Notes under the pieces: generated by a model
Databases searched by the model: none
Told to the model about the DNA's origin: nothing
Seen by the model: only the letters and a program-made list of their open reading frames with translations
Program-made: the position numbers and the translations under genes
Shown: positions 46,962-56,216 of the stretch, in pieces
Numbering within the stretch: position 1 is the first letter of the stretch
How the letters are laid out: the number at the start of each line of letters is the position of its first letter
Assembly (NCBI RefSeq): GCF_947495315.1
Contig: NZ_CANLYD010000001.1
Location: forward strand, 124,001-188,000
Length of the DNA stretch: 64,000 nucleotides
Direction: 5' to 3'
Source: an uncultured Aquimarina sp.
Lineage (GTDB): Bacteria > Bacteroidota > Bacteroidia > Flavobacteriales > Flavobacteriaceae

Positions 46962-48842
46962 ATGGAAGAAAAGAAATTTGACCTTAATACTGTAATTGGA
47001 TTTGTACTGATATTTGGAATTTTTGCGTGGATGTTTTACGTAAATAAGCCTACTCCAGAAGAGATAGAAGCAGAAAAAGCAAAACAAGAACAGGTTGAAG
47101 CTGAACAAAAGACCGAAGAAAATAAAACAACAGAGTTTATAAAAGAAAGTGAAGCTATCGTTGCTAACCCACAAGATTCGTTAGCATTAGTAGCTGCAAA
47201 GTCTCAGTTAGGAGCATTTGCATATGCTGCGAGTTTACCTTCTGCTAAAGAAAATGTTACCAAAATAGAAAACGAAGTTTTAAGTTTAAAAATTAATAAT
47301 AGAGGAGGTTATATTGAAGAAGCTTTGCTTAAAAACTTCAAAACATATGATTCAGTTCCTTTGTACTTAATCAAAGATGGAAAAAACGCTTCTTTCAATA
47401 TTAATTTTGGAACGACAGACAATAGAATCCTGAATACAAAAGACCTGTTTTTTGAACCTACTGTAACTAAAAATGGTGATAATACTGTTTTATCTATGAA
47501 ACTGAAAGTTTCAGAATCTAAATTTCTGGAATATCGCTATGAATTGAAGCCTAATGAATATATGTTAGATTTTTCAATTAAGTCTCAGGGTTTACAACAG
47601 GTGATTAATAGTAGCCAGGCTATTAACTTAGATTGGAAACTACAAGCTATTAGACAAGCCAAAAGTGCTTCTTATGAAAACAGATATACGGATATTCATT
47701 ATGAATATGAAGATGGTAAGGATGATTTTACTGGACAAGGAGAATTTGATGAAGATCAAGAGGAACAGGTAAGTTGGATAGGGTTTAAACAACACTTTTT
47801 TACTTCTATTTTACTTACGGATACTCCTTTTAAAACAGCTACGTTGGCATCTAAAAATGTTGCTAATGCCAGCGAATTGGATGATAAAGACATAAAAGTT
47901 ACTAAAGAATTTGCTGCCTCCGTCCCATTAGAACTTCAAGGAGGAGAGCTTAGTTATAATATGAACTGGTATTATGGTCCTACTGATTATAAAACTTTAA
48001 GCTCTTATGACCGCAACTTAGATGAGATTGTACCATTAGGATGGGGTATATTCGGAGTCATTAATAGATATATATTTATTCCATTTTTTGGTTTCTTAAG
48101 TGGATTTCTTCCGTATGGTATAGCGATTGTAGTAATGACAATTGTTGTTCGTATCGTTTTGTCACCTGTAACTTATAAGTCTTACGTTTCACAGGCGAAG
48201 ATGAAAATATTAAAGCCTGAAATAGCTGAGATTACTGAGAAATATAAGGATAATGCTATGAAAAAGCAGCAGGAAACAATGGCTTTATATAGCAAAGCAG
48301 GAGCTAGCCCAATGAGTGGTTGTTTGCCTGCGTTCATGCAGATTCCCGTGTTCTATGCATTGTTTAATTTCTTTCCTAGTGCTTTTGATTTAAGACAAAA
48401 GAGCTTCTTGTGGGCAGATGATTTATCTAGTTATGATACTATAGCAAAATTGCCATTTGAAATTCCTTTCTATGGAGATCATATTAGTTTATTTCCAATC
48501 TTAGCTTCTATTGCTATATTCATTTATATGATGATGACAACTGGTCAGACGATGCAAACGCAACAACCGGGGATGCCTAATATGAAATTTATTATGTACT
48601 TATCTCCATTAATGATGTTGGTGTTCTTCAATAATTATGCAAGTGGATTGTCATTATATTATTTCATTTCTAATCTAATTACAATTGGTATTATGTTAGT
48701 GATTAAGAATGTGATTATAGACGAAGATAAAATTCACGCGAAGATTCAGGAGAATAAGAAAAAACCAAAAAAACAAGGTAAGTTTCAGAAGAAGATGAAG
48801 GAGTTAATGGAGCAAGCAGAACAACAAAAAGCAAAAAAATAA
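46962..48842 (+). CDS. yidC: Membrane protein insertase YidC
   Basis: This 626-residue inner-membrane protein has an N-terminal membrane anchor (TVIGFVLIFGIFAWMFYV, 10-27), a large periplasmic beta-sandwich domain (about 75-350), and the conserved insertase core (FLPYGIAIVVMTIVVRIVLS, YKSYVSQAKMKILKPEIAEI, SPMSGCLPAFMQIPVFYALF). The C-terminal tail is long and basic (KKPKKQGKFQKKMKELMEQA), as in Bacteroidota, probably contacting ribosomes. It inserts membrane proteins with or without SecYEG. A strong terminator follows. Confidence 0.97.
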   Translation: MEEKKFDLNTVIGFVLIFGIFAWMFYVNKPTPEEIEAEKAKQEQVEAEQKTEENKTTEFIKESEAIVANPQDSLALVAAKSQLGAFAYAASLPSAKENVTKIENEVLSLKINNRGGYIEEALLKNFKTYDSVPLYLIKDGKNASFNINFGTTDNRILNTKDLFFEPTVTKNGDNTVLSMKLKVSESKFLEYRYELKPNEYMLDFSIKSQGLQQVINSSQAINLDWKLQAIRQAKSASYENRYTDIHYEYEDGKDDFTGQGEFDEDQEEQVSWIGFKQHFFTSILLTDTPFKTATLASKNVANASELDDKDIKVTKEFAASVPLELQGGELSYNMNWYYGPTDYKTLSSYDRNLDEIVPLGWGIFGVINRYIFIPFFGFLSGFLPYGIAIVVMTIVVRIVLSPVTYKSYVSQAKMKILKPEIAEITEKYKDNAMKKQQETMALYSKAGASPMSGCLPAFMQIPVFYALFNFFPSAFDLRQKSFLWADDLSSYDTIAKLPFEIPFYGDHISLFPILASIAIFIYMMMTTGQTMQTQQPGMPNMKFIMYLSPLMMLVFFNNYASGLSLYYFISNLITIGIMLVIKNVIIDEDKIHAKIQENKKKPKKQGKFQKKMKELMEQAEQQKAKK

Positions 48843-48863
48843 GTTGAAATTTTATTCATAAAT

Positions 48864-48895
48864 AAAGGCTCGTTTTCGATAGAAAACGAGCCTTT
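48864..48895. terminator. Strong bidirectional terminator after yidC
   Basis: A perfect 14-bp stem (AAAGGCTCGTTTTC / GAAAACGAGCCTTT) with a GATA loop is followed by T residues. It sits between the yidC stop and the opposing FAS1 lipoprotein stop and can serve both strands. Confidence 0.88.
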
Positions 48896-48916
48896 TGTTT
48901 CTTTATAAATACTTGC

Positions 48917-49900
48917 CTATCTGTTAGGAGCTATTGGAGATAATAAAACATTATCGATTACATGTATAACACCATTAGTTGCTTGAACATCTGTTGCGGT
49001 TATTGTTGCTGTATTAGCAGGATCAGCTCCATCAGAAACTGTTTTTGCGGTGGCATCTATGGTTACGTTTCCACCTAACGTATTTACTTCTCCATCAGTC
49101 AAATCAGCTTCTAGTACATTAGCATTTTCAATTACATGAAGATTTAAAGCGTTTTCTAATGTCATTTCTGGAATATCTCCAGTGGCAGTCCACATAGGAT
49201 CAGTTGCCAATAGAGCATCAAAAGCAGCATTGTTAGGAGCAAATACAGTAAAAGGACCAGCTCCTTGTAATGTATCTACATAATCAAAACTATAAGCTGT
49301 TAATCCTTCTGCAAGTCTTGAGAAATTAGGATCAACAGTAGCAAAAGTAGTTATGTCTGGTAATCCAATTACTGCATCTATTTTATGTATAATACCGTTT
49401 GATGTAGCAATATCAGGAGTTGTAACGGTAGCAGCACCATTAAAAACTACTCCATTACTAGTATTGTAGTAGATACTAATAGTGGTGCCATCGGGACCTG
49501 CGGTGGAAGCTGTTTTTGCGTAACCGGCACCATTACTTGTAAGTGCAGTAGAGGTAATTTCTCCGGGAATTACATGATTTAATAAAAGTTGCTGTAGCGC
49601 GTCTGTTGGTACAGCAGCAATGTCAGCATAATTGTTAGCAGCGAGAAAAGCTTCCATGGCTGTATTTGTTGGAGCTAATACTGTAAAAGGTCCTGTTCCG
49701 CTAAGAACAGATACTAAATCTCCGTCAGCAGCACCAAGGGCAGCGACCAGTAGTGATAAATCTGTATCTGCAGTAGCAGTTACTACAATGTTCTCTGTTG
49801 GAATAATAATGTTGCCATCGTCATCATCACCACAAGATGAAATACCTAACACTAATGCTGCAATGATTACAGCGTTGGTGATTTTTGAAATAATTTTCAT
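48917..49900 (-). CDS. Lipoprotein with two fasciclin (FAS1) domains
   Basis: This 327-residue protein has a lipoprotein signal (MKIISKITNAVIIAALVLGI, lipobox GISSC) followed by an acidic GDDDDGN linker. Two FAS1 repeats follow, about 40-175 and 178-322. Each has the H1 motif (FTVLAPTNTAMEAFL; FTVFAPNNAAFDALL) and H2-type motif (LLNHVIPGEITS; LNLHVIENANV), and ends with a (S/T)NGxIHxIDxV(I/L) block. FAS1 proteins mediate adhesion or sugar binding at cell surfaces. It ends at a bidirectional terminator and is not in an operon. About 250 bp of non-coding DNA lies upstream with nothing recognisable. Confidence 0.9.
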   Translation of the reverse strand: MKIISKITNAVIIAALVLGISSCGDDDDGNIIIPTENIVVTATADTDLSLLVAALGAADGDLVSVLSGTGPFTVLAPTNTAMEAFLAANNYADIAAVPTDALQQLLLNHVIPGEITSTALTSNGAGYAKTASTAGPDGTTISIYYNTSNGVVFNGAATVTTPDIATSNGIIHKIDAVIGLPDITTFATVDPNFSRLAEGLTAYSFDYVDTLQGAGPFTVFAPNNAAFDALLATDPMWTATGDIPEMTLENALNLHVIENANVLEADLTDGEVNTLGGNVTIDATAKTVSDGADPANTATITATDVQATNGVIHVIDNVLLSPIAPNR

Positions 49901-50156
49901 GTTTTTGAGTTTTAAAAGTTATAATTTGTTCGGATACTGTAACGCTGGACTGAATTTATATATTTTCAATAATTCGTTAAACAAAAGTTAACAACGGGTT
50001 GTTTTAATATAGATTGGTTGTTTTTTTGGAAGTTTTAATGTTTTTTTTGTAGGATTTTCAGAAATAAAAAGAGTTGATATTTTCTTTTGATTGTATTTTT
50101 ACAGAATATTGGTATGCTTTTTGGACTATTAAGTTACCCTAAAATTAAATTAAACT

Positions 50157-50843
50157 ATGCGGAATAAATTTTTGTTTTTCTTATTTGTTTCTAGTCTAAC
50201 ACTCGGAAACGCACAGGAATTTAATGCTTTTGATGTTGAAGGAAAGCGACATGGAAAGTGGCAGAAGAAATATGAGGGCAGTGACCAGATCCGATATGAA
50301 GGAACATTTGATCACGGAAAAGAAATAGGTAAGTTTAAATTCTACAAGCCTAATAGTGGTAAATCACCTACTGCTATTAAAATATTCTCTAATAAAACCG
50401 ATACAGTCAATGTAAAATATTTTACTAATAAAGGAAAGGTAATTAGTGAAGGGAATATGATAGGTAAGGAAAGAGTTGGGTTATGGACGTATTATCATAA
50501 AGGGTCCTCTAAAGTAATGATGACCGAAGAGTATAATTCAGGAAAACTCCATGGAGAACAAAAAACATATTTTGAAAATGGTCAATTAACCGAAAGAACA
50601 ATATATGTAAAAGGTAAAAAAGAAGGGAAGCGTGTAGTATATTCTGATAAAGGTATAATTATTAAAGAATTTACATATGTAAATGACCAATTACATGGTA
50701 ATACTAAATATTATGATGCTCAAGGAAAAGTAAAAATAGAAGGTAATTATAAGAAAGATCGTAAAGATGGATTATGGAGTTATTATAAAAATGGGAAATT
50801 ACTCGAGCGAAAACAATTTCCTGTTAATAAAAGAGGTTCCTAG
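50157..50843 (+). CDS. YwqK/MORN-repeat family exported protein
   Basis: This 228-residue protein has a signal peptide (MRNKFLFFLFVSSLTLGNAQ) and a chain of repeats of the type G(K/E)xxGxWxYYxNGKL: GKRHGKWQKKYEGSDQIRYE, GKERVGLWTYYHKGSSKVMM, GKLHGEQKTYFENGQLTERT, GNTKYYDAQGKVKIEGNYK, and KDGLWSYYKNGKLLERKQF. These are YwqK/MORN_2 repeats, sometimes called the antitoxin component YwqK by automated tools, but no toxin is adjacent and the exported location argues against an antitoxin role. It is a single gene with its own strong terminator. Confidence 0.8.
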   Translation: MRNKFLFFLFVSSLTLGNAQEFNAFDVEGKRHGKWQKKYEGSDQIRYEGTFDHGKEIGKFKFYKPNSGKSPTAIKIFSNKTDTVNVKYFTNKGKVISEGNMIGKERVGLWTYYHKGSSKVMMTEEYNSGKLHGEQKTYFENGQLTERTIYVKGKKEGKRVVYSDKGIIIKEFTYVNDQLHGNTKYYDAQGKVKIEGNYKKDRKDGLWSYYKNGKLLERKQFPVNKRGS

Positions 50844-50879
50844 TATAAGTTTTTCGAATTCATTCATAGAAAAAACCTT

Positions 50880-50907
50880 AAAGCAATGCATCAGCATTGC
50901 TTTTTTT
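50880..50907 (+). terminator. Strong terminator after YwqK-like gene
   Basis: AAAGCAATGC pairs exactly with GCATTGCTTT around an ATCA loop and is followed by a T-run. It lies 37 bp past the stop of the YwqK-like gene. Confidence 0.85.
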
Positions 50908-50913
50908 ATTTAT

Positions 50914-50921
50914 TATTTTTG
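50914..50921 (+). promoter_or_regulatory. -7 promoter box (TATTTTTG) upstream of mnmA
   Basis: This exact TAnnTTTG match lies just past the preceding terminator and 76 bp before the mnmA start. The resulting leader contains a short CGGAAG...CTTCCG inverted repeat (50938-50961), which may form a hairpin. Confidence 0.55.
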
Positions 50922-50997
50922 CAAATAATTTAAAAACGGAAGTTGTATTGTTTTCTTCCGTTTAAGTTATAATGAGGATACAGACAAAATAATAGTA

Positions 50998-52185
50998 ATG
51001 AAAAGAGTTATTGTAGGTTTATCGGGAGGAGTGGATTCTAGTGTGGCAGCATATTTATTAAAAGAGCAGGGATATGAGGTGATAGGTCTTTTTATGAAAA
51101 ATTGGCATGATGATTCGGTTACTATTTCCGATGAATGTCCTTGGTTAGATGATAGTAATGATGCTTTATTGGTTGCCGAAAAATTAGGGATTCCATTTCA
51201 GACTGTTGATTTGAGTGTAGAATATAAGGAACGTATTGTAGACTATATGTTCAATGAGTATGAGAGAGGAAGGACACCGAATCCAGATGTATTATGTAAT
51301 CGCGAAATTAAGTTTGATGTTTTCTTAAAAATAGCATTATCACTAGGTGCAGATTACGTAGCTACCGGACATTATTGCCGAAAAGATTCTGTTACTAAAG
51401 ATGGTAAAGAAATACATCGTCTCTTGGCAGGAAAGGATTCTAATAAGGATCAGTCGTACTTTTTGTGTCAGTTATCACAAGATCAATTAGCAAAAACACT
51501 TTTTCCTGTAGGAGAGCTATTAAAACCAGAAGTTAGAGAGATTGCAAAAGAACAGGATCTGGTTACAGCAGATAAGAAAGATTCTCAGGGACTATGTTTT
51601 ATTGGGAAAGTACGATTACCAGAGTTTCTTCAGCAAAAATTACAACCTAAACAAGGAGATATTATTGAAATCTCTTCTGCAGAAGAAATGTATAATAAAA
51701 CAAAGCCAAACTTTGATTCTAAAAAAGATGAGCTGGCATTCCTTTCTTCAAAATATAAATATGATGTTAGTGATGGTAAAATAGTAGGAAAACATCAAGG
51801 AGCACATTATTATACAAAAGGACAAAGAAAAGGGTTAGCTGTGGGTGGAACTCCAGAACCACTTTTTGTTATAGAAACTGATGTAAAAACCAATGTAATT
51901 TATACTGGGCAAGGCAAAAGCCATCCTGGTTTATATCGAAAAGCACTTTTTATTAGTAATGAAGAATTACATTGGGTGCGACAAGATCTAAGACTACAGA
52001 TCGATGAAGAATTAGATGTAATGGCTAGAATACGATATAGACAACCCTTAGATAAGGCTACTTTATATCAAGTAGAATCTGGGATGTATGTAGTTTTTGA
52101 AAATCCTCAGAGTGCGATTACAGAAGGACAATTTGTTGCTTGGTATATAGATGATGAATTAGTTGGATCAGGAGTAATTTCGTAA
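50998..52185 (+). CDS. mnmA: tRNA-specific 2-thiouridylase
   Basis: This 395-residue enzyme makes s2U34 in tRNA-Lys, tRNA-Glu and tRNA-Gln. Visible motifs are the PP-loop [20 protein letters not shown] (residues 4-23), [14 protein letters not shown] with the first catalytic Cys, [20 protein letters not shown], and [17 protein letters not shown] with the second Cys. The length is slightly over the usual ~360-370 because of a charged insert ([20 protein letters not shown]). It is followed 29 bp later by a secreted protease gene. Confidence 0.97.
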   Translation: MKRVIVGLSGGVDSSVAAYLLKEQGYEVIGLFMKNWHDDSVTISDECPWLDDSNDALLVAEKLGIPFQTVDLSVEYKERIVDYMFNEYERGRTPNPDVLCNREIKFDVFLKIALSLGADYVATGHYCRKDSVTKDGKEIHRLLAGKDSNKDQSYFLCQLSQDQLAKTLFPVGELLKPEVREIAKEQDLVTADKKDSQGLCFIGKVRLPEFLQQKLQPKQGDIIEISSAEEMYNKTKPNFDSKKDELAFLSSKYKYDVSDGKIVGKHQGAHYYTKGQRKGLAVGGTPEPLFVIETDVKTNVIYTGQGKSHPGLYRKALFISNEELHWVRQDLRLQIDEELDVMARIRYRQPLDKATLYQVESGMYVVFENPQSAITEGQFVAWYIDDELVGSGVIS

Positions 52186-52214
52186 CTTGTGAAGGTTGCC
52201 AAACTACTAATGAT

Positions 52215-53834
52215 ATGAAAAATATAATCACTCTTTTGCTTTTTTGCATGAGTCAATTAGCAATTGCTCAAACGGAGGACGCTTGGGTTTATTTTGCGGA
52301 TAAGGAAAATGTGGCAAGTTCTATTGCCAATCCATTAACTATACTTACTCAAGAATCTATTGATAGAAAAAATCTTCACAATGTTGCTATTGATGAAAAA
52401 GATGTTCCTGTTAATGAAACGTATATCACACAGGTAAAGAATGCCACAGGAATAACTGTACTTGCAAAATCTAAATGGTTTAACTGTATATATGTTAGAG
52501 GAACTCAAGCAAATATTAGCAGTCTATCGAGCCTTAGTTTTGTGGATCGTATAGATTATGCAAACAATTCATTAGATTCAGGAAAGTCTGTATTTTCTAT
52601 AGAAGATAGAGCTCCTATAAAAAATAATAAGTTCGAAGTAAAAACGACGTTTAATTATGGAAATGCAGCGCAGCAAATCCAACAGCTAAATGCTGATTAC
52701 CTTCATGAGCAAGATTACACAGGGACGGGAATGACTATTGCTGTTATGGATTCTGGTTTCCCGGGAGTGAATACCATTGATGGTTTTAAGCGCATAAGAG
52801 ATGATGGTAGATTATTGGATGGATATGATTTTGTTAGGAGAGATGATAATGAATTTGCCTTTGCGGGTAGTAGTCACGGAACTCAAACATTTAGTGATAT
52901 TGCAGGGTTTATTGATGGGCAATTCGTAGGGACAGCTCCAGATGCTAAGTATTATTTATTCATAACAGAAGATGCAGCCACAGAGGGACCTAAAGAAGAA
53001 GCATTATGGGTAGAAGCTGCAGAACGAGCAGATAGTTTAGGAGTACACGTAATTAATACTTCTTTAGGGTATTCTAATGGTTTTGATAATCCAGCGTATG
53101 ATTATACTACTTCTGATATGGATGGACAAACGGCTTTTATTTCCAAAGGAGCAAATATGGTCTTTGAAAAGGGCATGTTGTTAGTTTCTTCTGCCGGCAA
53201 TTCCGGAAATAGTGCTTGGGGTATTATTACAGCTCCAGGAGATGCCCTTGGGTCATTAACTGTAGGTGCTATTGATGTTTTTGGAACCTATGCCTCATTC
53301 AGCTCTAGAGGACCTACGGCTGATAATAGAGTAAAACCAGATGTCGTAGCCAAAGGACTTGGAGCGGCGGTAATACGCTCTAATAATGCAGTATCTACTA
53401 GTAACGGAACTTCTTTCAGTTCTCCAATAATGGCAGGTGCCGTAGCATGTTTATGGCAAGCCTTTCCGTCCATGACCAATGCAGAAATTATGCAAATGGT
53501 AAGAGAATCAGCATCACTATATAATAATCCAACAATTCAATTAGGGTATGGAATTCCTGATTTTAAGTCAATATTCGAAAATTTATCTATAGATGAGAAT
53601 TTCACTGAAGGCTTTAAAGTATATCCAAATCCAGTACGGGATAGATTATTTTTTGATTTAACTACTAAAGAATCACTTGAAATTCGCATTTTTACTACCG
53701 AAGGAAAAATGGTGCAATCTGAAATATTAAAAAATTTGAATTCTATCTCATTGAACAATTTATCAAAAGGTTTATACCTTGTAGAATTAATTTCAGGAAC
53801 CTCACGTTACACATTGAAGATATCAAAATACTAA
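52215..53834 (+). CDS. Secreted subtilisin-like S8 serine protease with T9SS type A sorting domain
   Basis: This 539-residue protein has a signal peptide (MKNIITLLLFCMSQLAIAQ), a propeptide-like region to about 150, and an S8 domain with catalytic Asp in MTIAVMDSGFPGV, His in GSSHGTQTFSDIAG and Ser in SNGTSFSSPIMAGAV; the oxyanion Asn is in VSSAGNSGNSAWG. The last ~75 residues (FKVYPNPVRDRLFFDLTTKE onward) form a type A T9SS sorting signal. It lies 29 bp after mnmA and its stop overlaps the next start (TAATG), so the three genes probably share a transcript. It is an extracellular protein degrader. Confidence 0.94.
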   Translation: MKNIITLLLFCMSQLAIAQTEDAWVYFADKENVASSIANPLTILTQESIDRKNLHNVAIDEKDVPVNETYITQVKNATGITVLAKSKWFNCIYVRGTQANISSLSSLSFVDRIDYANNSLDSGKSVFSIEDRAPIKNNKFEVKTTFNYGNAAQQIQQLNADYLHEQDYTGTGMTIAVMDSGFPGVNTIDGFKRIRDDGRLLDGYDFVRRDDNEFAFAGSSHGTQTFSDIAGFIDGQFVGTAPDAKYYLFITEDAATEGPKEEALWVEAAERADSLGVHVINTSLGYSNGFDNPAYDYTTSDMDGQTAFISKGANMVFEKGMLLVSSAGNSGNSAWGIITAPGDALGSLTVGAIDVFGTYASFSSRGPTADNRVKPDVVAKGLGAAVIRSNNAVSTSNGTSFSSPIMAGAVACLWQAFPSMTNAEIMQMVRESASLYNNPTIQLGYGIPDFKSIFENLSIDENFTEGFKVYPNPVRDRLFFDLTTKESLEIRIFTTEGKMVQSEILKNLNSISLNNLSKGLYLVELISGTSRYTLKISKY

Positions 53835-54778
53835 TGAATAAAGTCAAAGAACTTTTTAAAATCCAATATCCTATTATTCAAGGCGGGATGATTTGGGCAA
53901 GCGGCTGGAAATTAGCTAGTGCAGTAAGTAATTCAGGTGGTTTAGGACTTATAGGAGCAGGTTCTATGTATCCGGATGTTTTAAGAGAGCATATTCAAAA
54001 ATGTAAGAAAGCAACAAATGAACCTTTTGGTGTCAATGTTCCAATGTTATATCCTAATCTTCAGGAAGTTATTGAAATTATAATCGAAGAAGGAGTGAAA
54101 ATTGTTTTTACATCAGCAGGAAATCCCAAAACGTATACTTCTTATCTTAAGGAAAAAGGAATTACCGTCGTTCACGTGGTGAGTAGCGTGAAATTTGCTC
54201 TAAAAGCTCAGGATGCAGGTGTGGATGCAGTGGTTGCTGAAGGTTTTGAAGCTGGTGGGCATAATGGAAGAGACGAAACAACTACTTTAGCATTGATTCC
54301 AATGGTTAAAGAGAAAATAAAAATACCACTCATCGCCGCGGGAGGCATAGCTACGGGTGCATCAATGTTTGCTGTTATGTCATTAGGAGCTGATGGAGTT
54401 CAGATAGGGAGCAGATTTGTAGCAAGCGAGGAAGCTTCCTCTCATATAGATTTTAAAAAAATGGTGGTGGACGCTAAAGAAGGCGATACACATCTTACTT
54501 TAAAAGAATTGGCTCCAGTGCGTATGCTGAAAAATAAATTTTATCAGGATGTGGCAGAATTGTATACCAAAGGCCCTACCGTAGAAGAACTAAAAACCTT
54601 ATTGGGTCGTGCAAGAGCAAAACGAGGAATGTTTGAAGGAGATCTGGAAGAAGGTGAACTAGAAATCGGACAGGTGTCAGGTTTGATTCATGAGATTAAA
54701 CCAGTAGTAAAAATAATAGAAGACTTAATTATTGATTTTGAAGTCACCAAGCAAAAGATGAGTAAAGTTAGATTTTGA
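53834..54778 (+). CDS. Nitronate monooxygenase / FabK-like flavin oxidoreductase
   Basis: This 314-residue TIM-barrel FMN enzyme has the N-terminal YPIIQGGMIWASGWKLASAV, then GGLGLIGAGSMYPDV, the FMN/His block VVAEGFEAGGHNGRDE, and PLIAAGGIATGASMFAVMSL with GADGVQIGSRFVAS. The family includes nitronate monooxygenases and enoyl-ACP reductase II (FabK); sequence alone does not separate them. The start overlaps the protease stop (TAATG), showing translational coupling, although a functional link is not obvious. Confidence 0.88.
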   Translation: MNKVKELFKIQYPIIQGGMIWASGWKLASAVSNSGGLGLIGAGSMYPDVLREHIQKCKKATNEPFGVNVPMLYPNLQEVIEIIIEEGVKIVFTSAGNPKTYTSYLKEKGITVVHVVSSVKFALKAQDAGVDAVVAEGFEAGGHNGRDETTTLALIPMVKEKIKIPLIAAGGIATGASMFAVMSLGADGVQIGSRFVASEEASSHIDFKKMVVDAKEGDTHLTLKELAPVRMLKNKFYQDVAELYTKGPTVEELKTLLGRARAKRGMFEGDLEEGELEIGQVSGLIHEIKPVVKIIEDLIIDFEVTKQKMSKVRF

Positions 54779-54782
54779 TTAG

Positions 54783-55040
54783 TTATTCTTTGGTGATAGC
54801 AGATTCATAATATTTTTTTTCGTTCCGATATGACTGGTTTAATTCTGAAATTTTAATTTCTTTGGTTTTTCATAAAGGTATATATGGAATCTCCATTTGT
54901 TTTAGTTTATCCTCATAAGCTTTATCAGTATACCATTGTACATCATGTTCTTTATTTTTGAGATGCATTGCTAATTCTGTCACTGGATTGAAATGACCGT
55001 CTGCAGGGATACAAGCAAAAAGATTTTTTATAGGAGGCAT
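54783..55040 (-). pseudogene. Remnant of a UGT/MGT-type glycosyltransferase gene
   Basis: This fills most of the 376-bp gap before mazG. From an ATG at 55038-55040 the minus strand encodes 56 codons (NLFACIPADGHFNPVTELAM, then HLKNKEHDVQWYTDKAYEDK, and MEIPYIPL) that match the N-terminus of GT1/MGT glycosyltransferases. A TGA at 54870-54872 follows, and then 28 more in-frame codons (KTKEIKISELNQSYRNEKK) to TAA at 54783. The other ~300 expected residues, including the donor-binding domain, are absent. It is therefore a decayed 5' fragment. The rest of the gap holds only the mazG promoter region. Confidence 0.7.
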
Positions 55041-55140
55041 ACAGAATCTAATCTGTTATATTAAAGAAGCCTCAAATTCATACTTTTTTTTATTGAAAAT
55101 TACTTTTATAATCAAATTATAGGTTACACCTTATTATCCT

Positions 55141-55148
55141 TACTTTTG
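55141..55148 (+). promoter_or_regulatory. -7 promoter box (TACTTTTG) of mazG
   Basis: This exact TAnnTTTG match ends 7 bp before an ATG at 55156 and 16 bp before a second in-frame ATG at 55165. A transcript would begin near 55154, making the first ATG essentially leaderless. This favours the second as the start. Confidence 0.6.
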
Positions 55149-55164
55149 ATGTAAAATGATATCT

Positions 55165-55938
55165 ATGAACTCCAGAGAAAACCAGCTAAAAGCTTTTGAT
55201 CGCTTGCTTACGATTATGGATGAACTGCGTGAACAATGTCCTTGGGATAAAAAACAGACTTTACAATCACTTCGTCATCTTACCATAGAAGAAACCTACG
55301 AATTAGGAGGTGCTATTTTGGATAATGACCTTGAAGAGGTTAAAAAAGAACTTGGAGATTTATTATTGCATATTGTTTTTTATGCTAAAATAGGAAGTGA
55401 AACAGGGGATTTTGATATATCTGATGTAGCCAATGAAATATGTGAAAAGCTTATTAATCGTCACCCACATATTTATGGTGATGTAAAAGTTACTGATGAA
55501 GAAGATGTAAAGCGAAATTGGGAAAACTTAAAACTCAAAGAAGGTAAGAAAAGCGTTTTAGAAGGAGTTCCAAAATCTCTGCCCGCGCTAGTAAAGGCTA
55601 GCAGAATACAAGATAAAGTCGCTGGAGTTGGATTTGACTGGGAAGAACCACAACAAGTATTTGAGAAATTACAAGAAGAGCTTGCAGAATTACAGCATGA
55701 AATTGATGAACATAATCAAGACAAAATAGAATCAGAATTTGGAGATGTACTATTCTCAATGATCAATTACGCACGTTTTTTAAATGTAAATCCAGAAGAT
55801 GCGCTAGAAAGAACCAATAAAAAGTTTATAAAACGATTTCAATATTTAGAAGAAAAAGCTAAAGAAAAAAGTAAGAGTTTGAAAGATATGACATTGGCCG
55901 AAATGGATGTGTTTTGGGAAGAAGCAAAAAAAATATGA
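55165..55938 (+). CDS. mazG: Nucleoside triphosphate pyrophosphohydrolase MazG
   Basis: The ATG at 55165 (MNSRENQLKAFDRLLTIMDE) is chosen over 55156 because of the -7 box position; this gives 257 residues. Two MazG repeats are visible. The first has LREQCPWDKKQTLQSLRHLT, IEETYELGGAI and the EExxD-like KKELGDLLLHIVFYA; the second has FEKLQEELAELQHEI and ESEFGDVLFSMINYARFL. The enzyme hydrolyses NTPs to NMP and PPi, and in other bacteria it lowers damaged nucleotides or (p)ppGpp. No adjacent toxin or antitoxin gene is present. Confidence 0.95.
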   Translation: MNSRENQLKAFDRLLTIMDELREQCPWDKKQTLQSLRHLTIEETYELGGAILDNDLEEVKKELGDLLLHIVFYAKIGSETGDFDISDVANEICEKLINRHPHIYGDVKVTDEEDVKRNWENLKLKEGKKSVLEGVPKSLPALVKASRIQDKVAGVGFDWEEPQQVFEKLQEELAELQHEIDEHNQDKIESEFGDVLFSMINYARFLNVNPEDALERTNKKFIKRFQYLEEKAKEKSKSLKDMTLAEMDVFWEEAKKI

Positions 55939-56216
55939 TCATAGTTAGGGGTTGATATTCTTCTTTAGTAAAAATTATCGATCGGATATTTTATATGGTT
56001 TTTTCCTCACTTTATTGATAATTGGAAAGTGATAATTCCTCATGTTTTTATATAAATTTTACGGTTTAACCATATTTTATTTAAATTATTTTGTGTTCGG
56101 AACACCCTTGTTTTGCTGCGTTTTTCGGTAAAATATTATCGGGACATCCGTTGTTGTGATGAATTTCTAAAAAACTTATCGTAAATTAGGAAGTATAATT
56201 ATTTAGTGATAATTGT

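Noticed and set aside
50157..50843. Toxin-antitoxin system, from the YwqK antitoxin-like label
   Set aside because: The protein has a signal peptide and MORN-like repeats, and no toxin gene is adjacent. The name is a database artefact for many such proteins.
55156..55938. MazG as part of a MazEF-type toxin-antitoxin locus
   Set aside because: No mazE or mazF is nearby. The two MazG repeats indicate the housekeeping NTP pyrophosphohydrolase.
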